From assembly GCA_019022495.1 (NCBI GenBank), contig JAFEKR010000009.1:1860001-1924000 (forward strand): a stretch of 64,000 nt of DNA, written 5' to 3'. How positions within the stretch are numbered: the first letter of the stretch is position 1; every line of letters begins with the position of its first letter. The notes below the pieces were generated by a model, which was not told where the DNA came from, did no database searches, and saw nothing but the letters and a program-made list of their open reading frames with translations. Source of the DNA: Epichloe hybrida. Lineage: Eukaryota > Ascomycota > Sordariomycetes > Hypocreales > Clavicipitaceae. Shown here one piece after another: positions 37,950-49,926 of the stretch. A program made the translations under genes and the position numbers.

Positions 37950-40900
37950 GAAAACATTTCTTAATCTATACACTATTAGTGTATAAGAGGGTACTTTATA
38001 TACTCCTTGTGTTATTTATTTATTAGTTAAGGTAGCTATACCTTAATCCTATAGTATAGAGTTCTCTAAGGTAGGAGTTTAACTTCTTCTTCCTTAAGGA
38101 TTATCGCTTCCTAGTTAGATCTTTCCTACTAGCTTATATGCTAATTATTAACTATTTAATTAAATATATTATGCTAAGCTACTAATAGTATAATAGTTAA
38201 GACTTCTTTATTATACTTATTAGGGGTTACTTCCTTTATTTAGCTACCTTAGGGAGTATATAGCTATCTATTTACTATAGATGTTTACTAGCCTTCTAAG
38301 TCTAGGATAAACTTCTTAATATAATCTCCTAAGATTATTTTTAAGAGGCAAATCCCATCTAATATTTATAGGTAATAGGCTCCAGAGACTAGCGCGCGTT
38401 TGTGAATCCAAAATAGTCTATTTTACCTTATTATAAGTTTCTTTATAGTAGACATATTAATATTCCTTTAGATATTATATACTAGGATAAGATCCCTTAG
38501 TTTTAATTAATCTTTCCTAAGAGAAGTAGCTTAGTTCTTATTAGTTTAGTTTATAAGGCACTGCCTAAACTCTAATACCTTCTTCCTTGCCTTCTTAATA
38601 TCCTTAGCTTTCCTTTTAAGCATCTAGACCTATGCCTTAAATAAGTCTTGTCTAAAAGTAATTACATCCTAATTAATTAGTCTCTAGGTTAGGAATTTTA
38701 CTTCTAGTAGCAAAATTAGCTTCTATCTATAGATTAAATAGAAGGCAGACTTCCTATGCAATTCTTAGATAGCAGTATAGTCTATAAGGAGGGCTTTATT
38801 AAGATGCTTTAACCATCGCCTATTTAATCCTCCTAGCTTCGCTAAAGCAAATACAAGGGACTAATGTCTAGCTTTAACAGGTAAGTTTGCTTTTAGGTTA
38901 TACCTAGATATCTAAATCCCTATAATACTAATATTTACTAGTGCTTCTTTAAGGTTTCCTTGCATTTCTAGGCCTTTATTATAGACTATAAAGCGAAAAA
39001 GCCTAAATCTACTAATTAAGGAGGAAAGGAACTTCCTAATTACTAGTATTATCACATTCCTAACTAGCGTAGCCTTTACCTATCTAGTTAGGTTACACCT
39101 AGCTTCTAAGAGATACTTATATCCGTAATTAATTAGAAAATACTAAGTGTTAATATAGATCTTACTTATTAGGTTCCCTAGCGTGTCTAGCACTAAAAGT
39201 TCTTGTAGTTACTAAGGCGTGAATTTCTAATATATCTCGTAGCATGCTAATATCTCTTAAGCTATATTCTAGAGCCCTTTTTACTAGTATTACTACTTTA
39301 TTACTTAAAAAACCACTTTAACTCCTTTATAGCTAAGTTCCTCATAGATAGCTTTAATAATTGCTTATTATTATTTAGGCATGTTAATAACTAGCGCTAG
39401 TCCCTTTATAATTCCTATTAGCCTTTTCTAAAGATAACCCTTTTCTAGGTAAAACTTCTTCGCTTTATTACGTAGTTTTCTATAGTCCTTTACGCTAAGA
39501 TTAATTAGTCTTTAAAGGGTTATTAAGAATTTAATAACTTATCGCATCTCTTTAGAGTAATTCCTCTTGCTATTCTCCTCTATCTTAACGCTATTAAGAT
39601 ATAAGTTAATGAAATCTTTAATATCCCCTTTAACTTCTTAATCTAATTAATCTAAAGCCCTAGGGCCTTTCCTAGATAAGGTATCTGCAATGCAGTTCTT
39701 TTTGCCTAGAATATATCGTACGGAGAAATCAAAAAGCAGGATATAACTAATCTATTATGTGATAAGAGCTCTAGGCATGTCATTAACTACGCTATTAAGC
39801 TAATACACAAGAACTTATAAGTTTATTTCTAATGTAAATAGGACTTTATAAAGGTAAATTTATAGCTTTCTTAATGCGTAAATAACCGCTTAATATTCTT
39901 ACTTAGTTATATTATACTTAGCCTTAGTAATAGTCTAAGTACTACTTTTATATTAAACTAGATACCGTTTGCTATTAATAATTTATAATAATACAGCCCC
40001 CTATCTAAGTAAGCTTATATTAACTATTAGTATAATTTCTCTAAAGCCTAGTCTAAGATTAAGTAAAATAAGGATTAGGGCTATTATTATTGCCTTCTTT
40101 AGGATATCTATAGCTTCTTATTACTCTAGTCCCTATTCCTAATCCTTTGTCTTCCTTAGTAAAATTACTAGTGGTTTTGCCTTTTATATATAGTGTTTTA
40201 CCTAGATATAGTAAACTCCTATTAACCTAATAAAGGATTACACTTCTAATTAATCTTAATAAACCTTCTAGTCTAAAATCTTTATAATTTTTACTTTAGT
40301 TAGCTTCCGCCTGTTTATCTCGCACATAAATCCTATAATTTCTGCTAATTTCTAGTAAAACTTTAACTTAGATGCTAAGGCTATATAACTAGAGAGCTTA
40401 ATATTAACTAAAACTTTATTAATATTAATTAAATGCTCTATTACATATTTACATACTCCTAGCATAATCTCCTCTTTATTATACGTTATTATTAGTCCCT
40501 TCACCGCAATATTATCTAGGAAAAGTACGTAGATATAAGGGATTAAATCAAATAGGATTTGTCTAATAATCCTAATAAACTAAGCTACTAAGTTAGTAGC
40601 TCCTTATAGTAGGCAATAAAGCCGCAAAAGTCTAATCACAGTAAAAATCATTATTATATCCTTACTCTTCTTTACTAATACTACCTAATTATATCTAGAT
40701 AATAAGTTAACTATTAATAGGATCTTATATATTGTAAAGCTCTTACTAAATACTTCTACGCCTTAAGGAATTAGCGTATCTTATATTATTACCTTATTAT
40801 ACTTTGTGGCAAATAGAATTAGGCAAATCCCTCTGTCCTTCTTTATAATAAGAAAATAAGGATTCCTATAAGAGCTATAACTCTTCTCTAAATATCCATA

Positions 40901-42400
40901 CTTTAGCTTCTTCTTTAGAAGATTAACTAATCTCCCTTACAACCTAAGAGGTATTAGGATTAAGCTTACTTACTATGCTTTATGTTTAATAACCTTTATA
41001 ACTTATAGCAGCGCGACTAGTGAGTTAACTTTCCCATATTCTAATAAGTCCTAGGCTAGCGCTGCTTCTTAGTTATAAAGAATTTCCTTAAAAACATTAA
41101 CTTCTTCTTATATTAAATATTCTTATACCCCTTTAACTATTTAATCTAAATATTACTAGGTTATTCTAAAACCTCATAGATTTACGCAAAATCTCCTAGT
41201 AATGTATTCGCTATACTTCCTAGACATATCTAAATATAACTTAGCCTCTTCCTATTTCTTTATCTTCTATTTTAGGTCCCCTTCTAGTGTTAATCTATTA
41301 GAGGGAATGTTATCTTAGGGATGTATTTTATTAGATTTTTACTTATATATTATGTTTACTATAAGATTAGGTAGTTTCGGTTATTGCTAGGGCTTGAAAT
41401 CCTTTGTAACCACTTTAAGTCATTAGGTGTAGTTTACTATTATATCCTTAATTACCTCTTAGAAGATATTAGTTCCTTCCCTTATTATAAGAGAAATTAA
41501 CTATTTGTTATTATCCATTTCTATCTCTAACCCTTTATAAACCATTTAATCTTCCTTTATTTCTAGGTAACTAAATAAGATAATATTAATAGAGGGCTAC
41601 TAGGCTAGCTACTTATTAGTATACTACTATTAGATACTTCCTATAACTCTTAAGATAATAATAATATCCCTAAAGTAGCACTAGGCATAAAGCTCTCTGC
41701 TTCTTAAGTAGTTAAACTATATCTAGAATAGTCTAAAAAATAGTATTCTAAGAATTAGGCTAATATTAACTAAGTCTAGACTAACATAGAAATTAGTAAG
41801 TATCTAGACATTTCCTAGATATAGTCTTATCTAAACCTCCCTAATTATCTTAATGCTATGTGATAAGAATAATGTTATATTTATTATATCTATTAGGTAA
41901 ATCCTTAGTCTAAGTTACCTAGCTATGCTTTCCGTAATTATATTCCCTTATAATCCTATGTTAATAAGCCTAGGGAGAAGCTCCCTTTCTAGGTTATCTA
42001 GCTAGACTTAGAGGTATAGTAAGTCTTATAGGTAATTAATAGTAGCTTATAGTTCTAAAATCGCATTAAGTATAAAGTTTGTCTAAGTAAGATTAATTAA
42101 ATTCTGCTAAGGTTTACCATATTCTAAGCAAGCTCCTAGTCTCTCCTAAATTCGTTCCTATAAGGCTACGTTAATCTCTAGTAAAGGCGTTATTAGTAAG
42201 CTATTCTTAGCTATAGCTTCATTCTTCTTATTTTCCTTAAGGGTCTCTTTTATTAATTAAAGAATTAAGTTAATCTAGTTCCCTAGATTAATTAGTCTTA
42301 GGTTTAGTTTCATACTAAATATTTTCAAAGGAGAAGCTAGCCCTAATGTGTCTCTATTATAGTAGTGGATATCTTCTATACCTTTCGCTTATAAGAGACA
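37950..42400 (-). pseudogene. K pol: RT, RNase H, integrase
   Basis: On the minus strand the RT palm motif reads LFLDNIAVKG at about 40491-40541 (family form F-L-D-D-I-x-V-K-G), followed by LASKLKFYQKLAEIIGFMC near 40340-40400. RNase H ends with VIYALRKLQIYLYKVLFTLE near 39810-39880 and DFSVRYILGKKNCIADTLSR near 39680-39740. The integrase shows YNLKANLPVKARH with LAKLGGLN at about 38820-38910, matching the Y-H-P-Q-x-x-G-x-V-E-R-x-H block. These belong to a distinct fungal gypsy group with V-K-G after the RT catalytic box. The C-terminal end is not fixed; it converges on the plus-strand frame ending near 37790. Confidence 0.78.
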
Positions 42401-44467
42401 TTCATTGCTAACTGCCTCTGCTAGTGTTAGCATAACATAACAGATATCCTAAAAGGGCACTCTAACCTTCTTCTAAAAGACCTTATTATATAATTAATTA
42501 AGAATCCTCTATCTAACTTTATTTAATAGCTCTTTCTTACCCTTAGTTACTACTAAATTATCTTAAACAGGTTAAGTGTAAGGTTACTAGTCTTCTGCCT
42601 TATCTTCTATAATGTCTTTAATCCTTAGGCGTTTTACTAACTGTTTACTAATAGCTATAAACTTCATAATAATCTCTTTATTTTCCTTCTCTCTTATACT
42701 TAGCTTCTTAAAGGTAATAGTAAATACTATACCTAATATCTTATGCTTTAAGATAAACATTATATTAATCTCTCTTTTAGGTTAAAATTCTGCTAGATTA
42801 AATATACCCTTTATTTAATTAAATACTTCCTATTCTTCTAGTGTTATTTCCTAGCTTAATTCTCTATAAGGGCTATATTCCTTAATTCTCGGAATTATAT
42901 GCGTAATCTTGTAGTCCTTAAAGTACTTAACCTAGAACATAGCTAGTTTACGCGCATAGCTACTAATAGAGAGAAATTTTATAAGCAAGAATAAAGGCAT
43001 AATTTAATATCTTATATTATCTCTAATAGCTAAAATGCAAACTACTAGGTTATATATAGTAAACTTTAATATCTTATTATATTTTAAAGTATTACACTTT
43101 ATTGTAATATGCGATTCTTTATTACAGTAATAATAATGGTTTAACTAGCAGCCTCTTCCTAATATTGCGTTTATTTTAAAATAGCGCTCCTTATCTAGAT
43201 TAAATAAACCTATATAGTTTGCCTAATAAGTTTACTATTAATATTAAGGGCAGTTACTATACTTCTCCTTAAGTAGCTTTACTATATTAATTTCCTTTAC
43301 TACCTAGGCTATAACTATAATTTTTAGCTTTACTAGTTATTTTATTAGATCTTCTATTTAATCTTAGTATTCCGCTAATCTAGGGGCCCCTTATTATCCT
43401 ATATTAGTATTAAATAAAATAGTCTTCTTAGCTTACTTATTTAAATTACCTAGTGCTAAGCAATTCTTTTAAGTAGCCTAGTAACTATTAAAGGTAGCCT
43501 AATTAAATAGTGTCTATATCTTAAAGCTAAAGTCCTTCTTGCCTAAAGCACGATTTTCTATGTTAGCTAATTCTAGGTCCCTATTTTTAAGTTCTAGTTA
43601 TATATAAACATATGCGTTAAGTGCTATCTAAAGTGATTTATATTATATAACTAAGATTTCTTTATAAGTAAACCCCTTTCTATCTATAAAGCTTAAGATT
43701 AAGTGTTCTAGCAAGGCTTTATAAATATAGTTAGACTAGGTTATTATAGTTTTCTATCCTATTAGGTTTACATTAGATATTAGAGTATAATGCTTTTGTA
43801 ACTAGTAATAGGTTTCCTTAACAGTCTTTAGCTATATTAAATTAAGGTCTTTAAGTTATCCTCTAGCGTTTTCTATTTAATCCTAGCTAGTTATATTAAA
43901 CTATAAGAGTATCTCTTCCTTAGACTCCTTCTAAGATTATAATATAGTTAGCATTTTAACCACCTATTAGAGCTTTAGGTTAATATTACGCTTAAGCATC
44001 TTACGCTAATTTGCTTTAGGAATACCTATTACTTTTATCTTTACCTTAAAGTCCTTAATAAAATTAGCTATATTTTCCCCTAAAAACTACTAAATATTAT
44101 ACCTATTTTACATAGTAATAAGGGAAGTTTAACGCGCTATTATCTCTCTAAGAAGCTTTATAAAGGTTTTTATATTAAGCTCTCTAAGAGATCTAGGTGT
44201 CTTGCCTTTATTATTAGGGTCTTTACCTAAGTAGTTATTAAACTAAGTTTAAGCTAGGCTAATAACTATCTTAGGATTAAGTAATTCCTAACTAGTAACT
44301 AGGGTACTAAGCAATAGTAAGTCCTAAAGGTCCTTTAGGTAACTTAGGTGTTTGCTAGGTCTTACTTTGCTTAGCTATTAGGAGTGAGATAGTATAAGGT
44401 TAGATATAGGCTTAGTAAAAAGTGCTTTTAATTAATCTTATAAAAGAGTAATTACTTAACTAAACAT
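42400..44467 (-). pseudogene. K gag with CCHC zinc knuckle
   Basis: The minus-strand ATG at 44467 starts a gag-like frame that can be followed for about 650 codons through TAA/TAG. Segments such as SLRELNIKTFIKLLREIIAR and FLGENIANFIKDFKVKIK are visible. The zinc knuckle at 43094-43135 reads YYYCNKESHITIKC, that is C-x2-C-x4-H-x4-C with only the first Cys changed to Tyr. The start was chosen because it is the first Met of the frame downstream of the 5' LTR. The boundary with protease is not resolved. Confidence 0.72.
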
Positions 44468-45044
44468 TATAATACTAGTAAGAATTTCTTAAAGAAAGAC
44501 TTTTAATAGGGCAGTGTCTATAGTAATAAGTAACCTATAAGTAAAGGCTACTAATATAATTACATAGCTCTTTATAATAAGCTATAAGACCCCTATGTAT
44601 AGCTAAATAATAGCGAAATTAGCTATAGGCCCTAAGATTAAATAGTCTATAATACTAGGCAGCGCTTTCTATCCTAGCGCCTTATATTTAAAGACTTTTA
44701 GCAAAGGGTTAATAGTTTAGCTAGTGTTTATAAGGTATATCTCTAAACTATCTAGTCTCCTTTTTCACGCTTCTATGTAATACTAGTTCGTATTCTTAGC
44801 TTACCTTAGCTTAGCATGCTTAGCTAGCTTCTTCTTTACGCTATAATTATCACAGAGGTTAGGTTAAGGCTTTAGATCTATGTCTTAGTGTAAGGAAGGT
44901 AAAATAAAGGGGTCTTTACGTAAGTTAGCTTAGTGACAGCTAAGAGCGTAATTATTAGCTTGCTTCTAATTAATCTTAGTTAGTAGCAGATTAACTAGAA
45001 AGCAGAAAGGTCCTAGGGGTTTAAAACCGCGTTTCTTTACTAGT
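44468..45044. other. K 5' leader between LTR and gag
   Basis: About 580 bp with no reading frame recognised, less mutated than gag. The primer-binding site should adjoin 45044 on the minus strand, but no clear tRNA complement was identified. Confidence 0.5.
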
Positions 45045-45514
45045 TTTATTAAGCAGAAAACAACACCCTAAAAGACGTAATGCTAGCCTACAGTCATAGG
45101 TAGCGGTGATATTTACTCACGTTAGAAGGGTTAATTAACTTAATAGTAGTAATTATAATAATAGCTAAATTAGTCTCTATAGATAGAGATAATTCAGATT
45201 AAATAGTCTGTTAGATTAGAAGTGACTTTTTAGTTAAGTTAGGGAAATAATCTTATTAATTTATCTTATTAAGGTAAACACAATAGCAGCCATAGTAGCG
45301 CTAGGCATTTAAGTCAAAAATCTAAAGTTAGGCGTATATAAAGAACCTTAAAAGAATCTAGCTATAGGTGATCTCTTTATAAATTAAATAGTCCCTTTGC
45401 CTAGATAACTAATATTATTATCCCTTGTTATGTTATTTATCCCTGCGATCCCCTGTATCCCTTGTGCTTATCATCGCGAATACGCGCGTTTATGGGCGCG
45501 CGTATCACGGCACA
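45045..45514 (-). repeat. 5' LTR of K
   Basis: This 470-bp direct repeat of 33553-34022 differs almost only by transitions. On the element strand it starts TGTGCCGTGATACGCGCGC. A plus-strand open stretch (45430-45621) crosses its end and is not a gene. Confidence 0.88.
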
Positions 45515-45614
45515 CACTATATAATACTAAGAACCCTTTACTAATAATATCTTATAACTTAATAAATACCTTAAGTAATAAATTAAGTATTAGTAATAGG
45601 GATTATAGTATATT

Positions 45615-45830
45615 CCCTTAACTCTTAAAGAGGTAAAGCTCTTTATATTTATAGATAAGTCCCTTACTAATAATAAAGACCTTAGTTTATAGATTAAATA
45701 TATTATTATAATTAGTAATAAGGTAATAAAGGAAAATAACACCTTTACCTTAAAAGGCAATATTATTACATATAGCTCTATAAAAAGCAAGCGTATAACC
45801 TATAGTACACTTATATCTAAGCTATATAGC
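45615..45830 (+). pseudogene. Ty1/copia pol fragment (RNase H domain)
   Basis: The plus strand reads KEVKLFIFIDKSLTNNKDLS, then GNIITYSSIKSKRITYSTL and LISKLYS. This matches the fungal copia RNase H region (V-F-V-D-x-S-F-A-N-N-K-D-L-S-S-Q and Y-S-S-x-K-S-K-R-V-T-R-S-x-L-x-S-E-L-Y). It is cut at the left by the K LTR (the tract 45515-45614 shows no clear motif) and at the right by the start of element D at 45831. A minus-strand open stretch at 45590-45790 is its shadow. Confidence 0.75.
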
Positions 45831-48694
45831 CAGAGTATTGCACTAAAACGTGTAGTGTAGTGTAGTATTTGTAGTGTAGTGTAGTAACTACACTACAAAC
45901 TACACTACACTACAAACTACACTAACTACAAGGAAAAAAAAACTACATTACACTAACTATAAAAAAAAAAAACTATAATACATTACACTACAAATTTTTT
46001 TTCCTAAACTACACTAACTACAAACACTACAAATATAGTATTAGACTTTTTATTAGTTATTAGTATTTATAAGGTTAAAAGAAAGCTAGTTATATAAAAG
46101 CTTTTATTATTACCTATTTTATTAAATTAGTTATAGAATTTATAATATTATATTATTTTTATAATTTTATTATAACTAAGTAAGGTTATATATAATATTA
46201 TACTTTTTTAATAATACTATTTAACTTAATACTTTATTTCCCTAATATAAACTAGGGGAGGATCTAGGCTACCCTAGAGGTAACTAAACTAACTAATAAA
46301 CAGACACTATAGATAACTAGAGAGAGGCACTAGGTAAAATAGTATAGCTATAGAGGCAGGCTAGATATAAGGTAAAATTACACTATAATAGGAAGACTAT
46401 AGGTTTAGAATAGTTATTAAATTAATTTTAAGTTAAAAAAAACTATAGGTATTATTTTACACTAGCCTGCCACTGCCCCTTTACTAACCTAGAATTAGCC
46501 TTATTTCTCCTTAGGAATAGGGATTATATTCTCTATTACCTTACTCTTACCCTTAGCTAATAGGCTAGTAGCTAGGAGCTAGTTTATCTCTATTACTTAG
46601 GCATTAAGCTACTAGAGCTAAAAGATAACCTTATTATATTATTTCTCTATAAACCTAGACCTAGCTAGGTCTAGGCTTACTATAGTAATGCCTTATTTTT
46701 TCTTAGCGTGGTTTTTAGTATAGAGTTTCTTAACCTAAGCTATATAGTTCTCTAGGGCCTAGATAATTAAAGTTAGCTATAGAATAGAGCTATTACTAAG
46801 CTAGAGTAAAACCACTTATATTACTCCTAGTAACTATACTAGCCTAGGTCTTAACTAACTACTAATATTCCCCTTACTAGCTAGTAATATTTAGCTATAA
46901 CTAGATTAGCACTAGAGTAAACTTAGAATAAGCATAGGAGTTAATATTACCTTAATATATATATAATTATAGACCTAATAATTAAAATAGGCGTTAGATA
47001 TTACCCCTTTATATATAGATTAGCCTTACCCCTAGACTAGAAATAAACTAACTTACTAATAATATTATAGCACTAATAGCCCTTATTTTTAATAGATTAT
47101 GTCTTATAGGATATATACTAGATCTCTTATAGCTTACCTAGCTACCCTAGGTTAGACCTAGAAATAAGGCAAAATAAAGGTAAAGGGGACTTACTTCTAG
47201 GCCTTTTGCCTTTACTTAATTTAATTACTTCTAGGTTAGGGACTTCCTTAGATACTTATCTAAGGTTATAAGTTCCTAGGTAAATTAAAGCTAGAATAGC
47301 ACTAAAAATAAGGTACTTATAAAGCTTAGTAATATTATAAAGTGTTTTTCTATATAAAACATTAGTATTTAAACTAGTACTAGACTAGAGAAGCCTTAAA
47401 TAGCTTCTAAAAGGGATAGGAAGGAAAAGAACCTATAGGAAATTTATTATAAGAAAAGGAAAAAGATTAAAACCTTAAGGGAAGAGAAGCTCTCTTTTAT
47501 ACTTAAGAGAGAGAGGGGGGGGGACTAACTATAATATTAGCTAGAAAACAAAGTATAAGATAAGTAAATATATAAATAGCATATAATTAATCTAGGTGTG
47601 AAACTACCTAGTTACTAGGCCTAAATTACTTACCCCTTACTATAATTAAATAAAACTATATACTTAGACTTTATAAGATATTTAAACTAGTACTAAGTTA
47701 GATTTAGCTAAAAAGTAAGGCATTAGAAAAGTTAGAAGTAAAGTAAATAAAAAGTAAATTATTATTATAAATCTAAATTTACTACACCCTAAGGCAAAGT
47801 AAAAGATATAAAGCTAGGTCTAAGTAAGACTAGACTAGCACTAAAGGGAGCTAGTTAGAATTACTACTATACTTTTTCCTTTCTTTTTTATTTTCTTTAG
47901 GATAAGGCTAGTGTAAGCTAGCACTAAACACCTATAATTAATTACACCTAATGTGGCGCAAACCTAGAAGAGGGTTAGCGCTAGCTTATTAATAGATATA
48001 AGGGGGTTTTTCTTCCTAGTAAAGGGTTTTCCCTCTTAACTAAGCGAATAGAGTACTAGGAATAGCTATATAGTTAGCTAGCTAGTGTAAAGAATATATA
48101 TTAATAATAATATTAAAGTACTAAGTATATATTCTATTAACTTTTATATATTTATTTAGATTTCTAATTTAATTTAATTATATTAGTTTAGGGTATTTTT
48201 TAATTAAATTAATAATAAAAATATAAAATAATTAATAATAATAGTAAATAAAATAATTAGAAGGTTTTTCTTAAAGTTATATTAGTAAAATAAAGTAATA
48301 AGTATAATAGTATTATTAAAAAGGTATAATATTATAAATAACCCTAGTTATAGTAAAATTCTTAAAAAAAAGTAAATATTATAAATTCTATAACTAATTA
48401 AGTAAAATAGGTAATAATAAAAGCTTCTATATAACTAGCTTTCTTTTAATCCTTATAATAACATTATATAATAAAAAGGCCCACTTTTTTTTTACTAACA
48501 CTACATTGTAGTTTTTGTAGTTAGTGTAGTTAGTAACTACACTAACTACACTACACTACAAGCAAAAAAAAACTACATTACACTAACTATAAAAAAAAAA
48601 CTATAATACATTACACTATAAAAAAAAAAAAACTACATTACAAATACAAATTTTTCCTAAAAACTACACTAACTACACTACAAACAATACTCTA
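45831..48694. mobile_element. hAT-like non-autonomous element D, interrupted by repeat E1
   Basis: The left part 45831-46249 begins CAGAGTATTGCACTAAAACG with well-preserved TAGTGTAG/CTACACTA blocks; the right part 48099-48694 ends CAATACTCTA. Between them sits repeat E1. Compared with element C, about 830 bp of interior (C positions about 27286-28116) is missing at the E1 site. Flanks do not match (TATATAGC left, AGGAGAAC right): the left neighbour is copia RNase H and the right neighbour is hAT transposase. As with C, the two ends probably do not come from one insertion. Confidence 0.82.
46250..48092. mobile_element. Repeat E, copy 1 (1.84 kb, unclassified)
   Basis: It begins AACTAGGGGAGGATCTAGG and ends GCTAGTGTAAAG, flanked on both sides by AATATA (46244-46249 and 48093-48098). 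A second full copy at 53475-62529, split by element F, has the same ends and the same AATATA flanks, so AATATA is either a preferred 6-bp target or part of the ends. The interior shows no recognised protein on either strand; a GA-rich run is at 47506-47523. With the AATATA included, the reverse complement starts TATATTCTTTAC and ends TTATATT, which RIP could have produced from a TG...CA LTR, so a long solo LTR is an alternative. Its last 55 bp match hAT transposase sequence at 48848-48902. Confidence 0.7.
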
Positions 48695-49140
48695 AGGAGA
48701 ACTATCTAGACTATATAGATAAATAAAATAAGGAAAATATAATATTAATAATCCCCCCAAATTACCTAGAAAGCTAGTAATTAAATAAATATAAGAAAAT
48801 AGATAATAAAATCTAGATTTCTTTTAGTATTTCTTATATAAAGAATAAAGCGGATGGAGTACTAGGAACAGCTACATAGTTAGCTAGCTAGCGTAAAGAA
48901 TAAGGATATATAGAGTATAATTATTCTAATAAGAATAAATATTTATTGGAAGATTTTAAAAGATATTAAGAATAGTAAACCTAAGATAGTTATTAGATAA
49001 AGAGAGAATATTAATAGAAGTTAAATAACTCTAACTAAATTAACTATATTAGAGAACTAGAGAGAGAACTAATTTTATTACCTAGGTTTATACTAATATA
49101 AAGATTTATAGTACTTAATACTTTAATACTAAACTATTAA
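48695..49140 (+). pseudogene. hAT transposase, C-terminal dimerisation region
   Basis: The plus strand reads DDYIDKQNKENIILIIPPNY, ISFSISYIKNKADGVLGTA and QLASQRKEQ, then LLEDFKRYQ and NYIRELERELILL. The piece ADGVLGTATQLASQRKE (about 48850-48900) corresponds to the conserved hAT C-terminal motif E-R-V-F-S-G-A-R-R-x-V-S-W-R-R, in the expected order after the acidic D-E-L-D-x-Y segment. A likely stop follows at about 49140. It begins exactly at the right end of element D. The central part of such a protein is found at 25985-26861, but the two are not one simply interrupted gene, since the intervening part is missing and flanks do not match. Confidence 0.65.
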
Positions 49141-49529
49141 CCCTTAAGTTATATTTAAGAGAACCTTTGCATACTTTTCCGCACTGACCCTAAGGTCTGG
49201 AATTGCCTCTAAAATATAAATCACATTAATATTTAAAATCCTTGCCTTTATTTCTCCCCCTCTATAATATCACACTATAATAGAGCTAGTAATAAGAGTG
49301 TAAATAAGATGCTAATAGTAATTAATATAAGCTTAGGAAAGCTAGCTTAGAGTAGCTACTACCTAAACATAGAAATAAAATAGTTTAATATTTAAAGAAG
49401 CGAAGATAACCTAATAGTAAACTAGAACTAATTTACACACCCTAAAGATATAAAATATTATAATAAGATTACTAGCCTTATCCTAAGTAATAAAGTCGCC
49501 TAAGTGTAGCGTATTATACTAGCTATAGC
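49141..49529. other. Tract after the hAT fragment, little mutated
   Basis: No gene recognised. It keeps CA and TG dinucleotides and a short GC-richer stretch (CCGCACTGACCCTAAGGTCT at 49180-49199). It probably is the 3' untranslated part of the hAT element. No copy of its right terminal repeat is seen. Confidence 0.4.
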
Positions 49530-49926
49530 CAGAGTATTGCACTAAAACGTGTAGTGTAGTGTAGTATTTGTAGTGTAGTGTAGTAACTACACTACAAACT
49601 ACACTACACTACAAACTACACTAACTACAAACTACACTAACTACAAGGAAAAAAAAACTACATTACACTAACTATAAAAAAAAAAAAAACTATAATATAT
49701 TACACTACAAATTTTTTTTCCTAAACTACACTAACTACAAATACTACAAATGTAGTATTAGACTTTTTATTAGTTATTAGTATTATTAAGGCTAAAAGAA
49801 GGCTAGTTATATAAAAGCTTTTATTCTTATTTATTTTATTAAATTAGTTATAGAATTTATAATATTATATTATTTTAATAATTTTATTATAACTAAGTAA
49901 GGTTATATATAAAATTATACTTTTTT
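49530..49926. mobile_element. hAT-like element, left end only (fifth copy)
   Basis: It begins CAGAGTATTGCACTAAAACG with the sub-terminal TAGTGTAG/CTACACTA blocks, as in D, and follows that family to the T-run at 49920-49927. There the LINE begins. No right half is present in the window after the LINE. The left flank GCTATAGC resembles that of D (TATATAGC). Confidence 0.8.

Larger units (their letters stand above)
33553..45514 (-). mobile_element. 12-kb Ty3/gypsy retrotransposon K
   Basis: Two 470-bp direct repeats (33553-34022 and 45045-45514) enclose gag (44467 downwards), protease/RT, RNase H and integrase on the minus strand, plus a long plus-strand frame at 34418-37790. The LTRs share a marked CG-rich block near one end (GCGAATACGCGCG and neighbours). 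No matching target duplication is seen: GATAA on the left, CACTA on the right. The left neighbour is the H2 third frame and the right neighbour is a copia RNase H fragment, so at least one flank was lost or exchanged. Confidence 0.85.

Noticed and set aside
45430..45621. Plus-strand open stretch of 63 codons at the end of the K LTR
   Set aside because: It spans an LTR end and the adjoining copia remnant, has no family resemblance and is not open in the partner LTR at 33553-34022.
45590..45790. Minus-strand open stretch of 66 codons with hydrophobic product
   Set aside because: It is the complement of the copia RNase H reading on the plus strand, which has clear motifs.
25985..49140. The two hAT transposase pieces as one gene split by a single MITE
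   Set aside because: The flanking 8-mers (CTTACTAT and AGGAGAAC) do not match and a large central part of the protein is missing between them.
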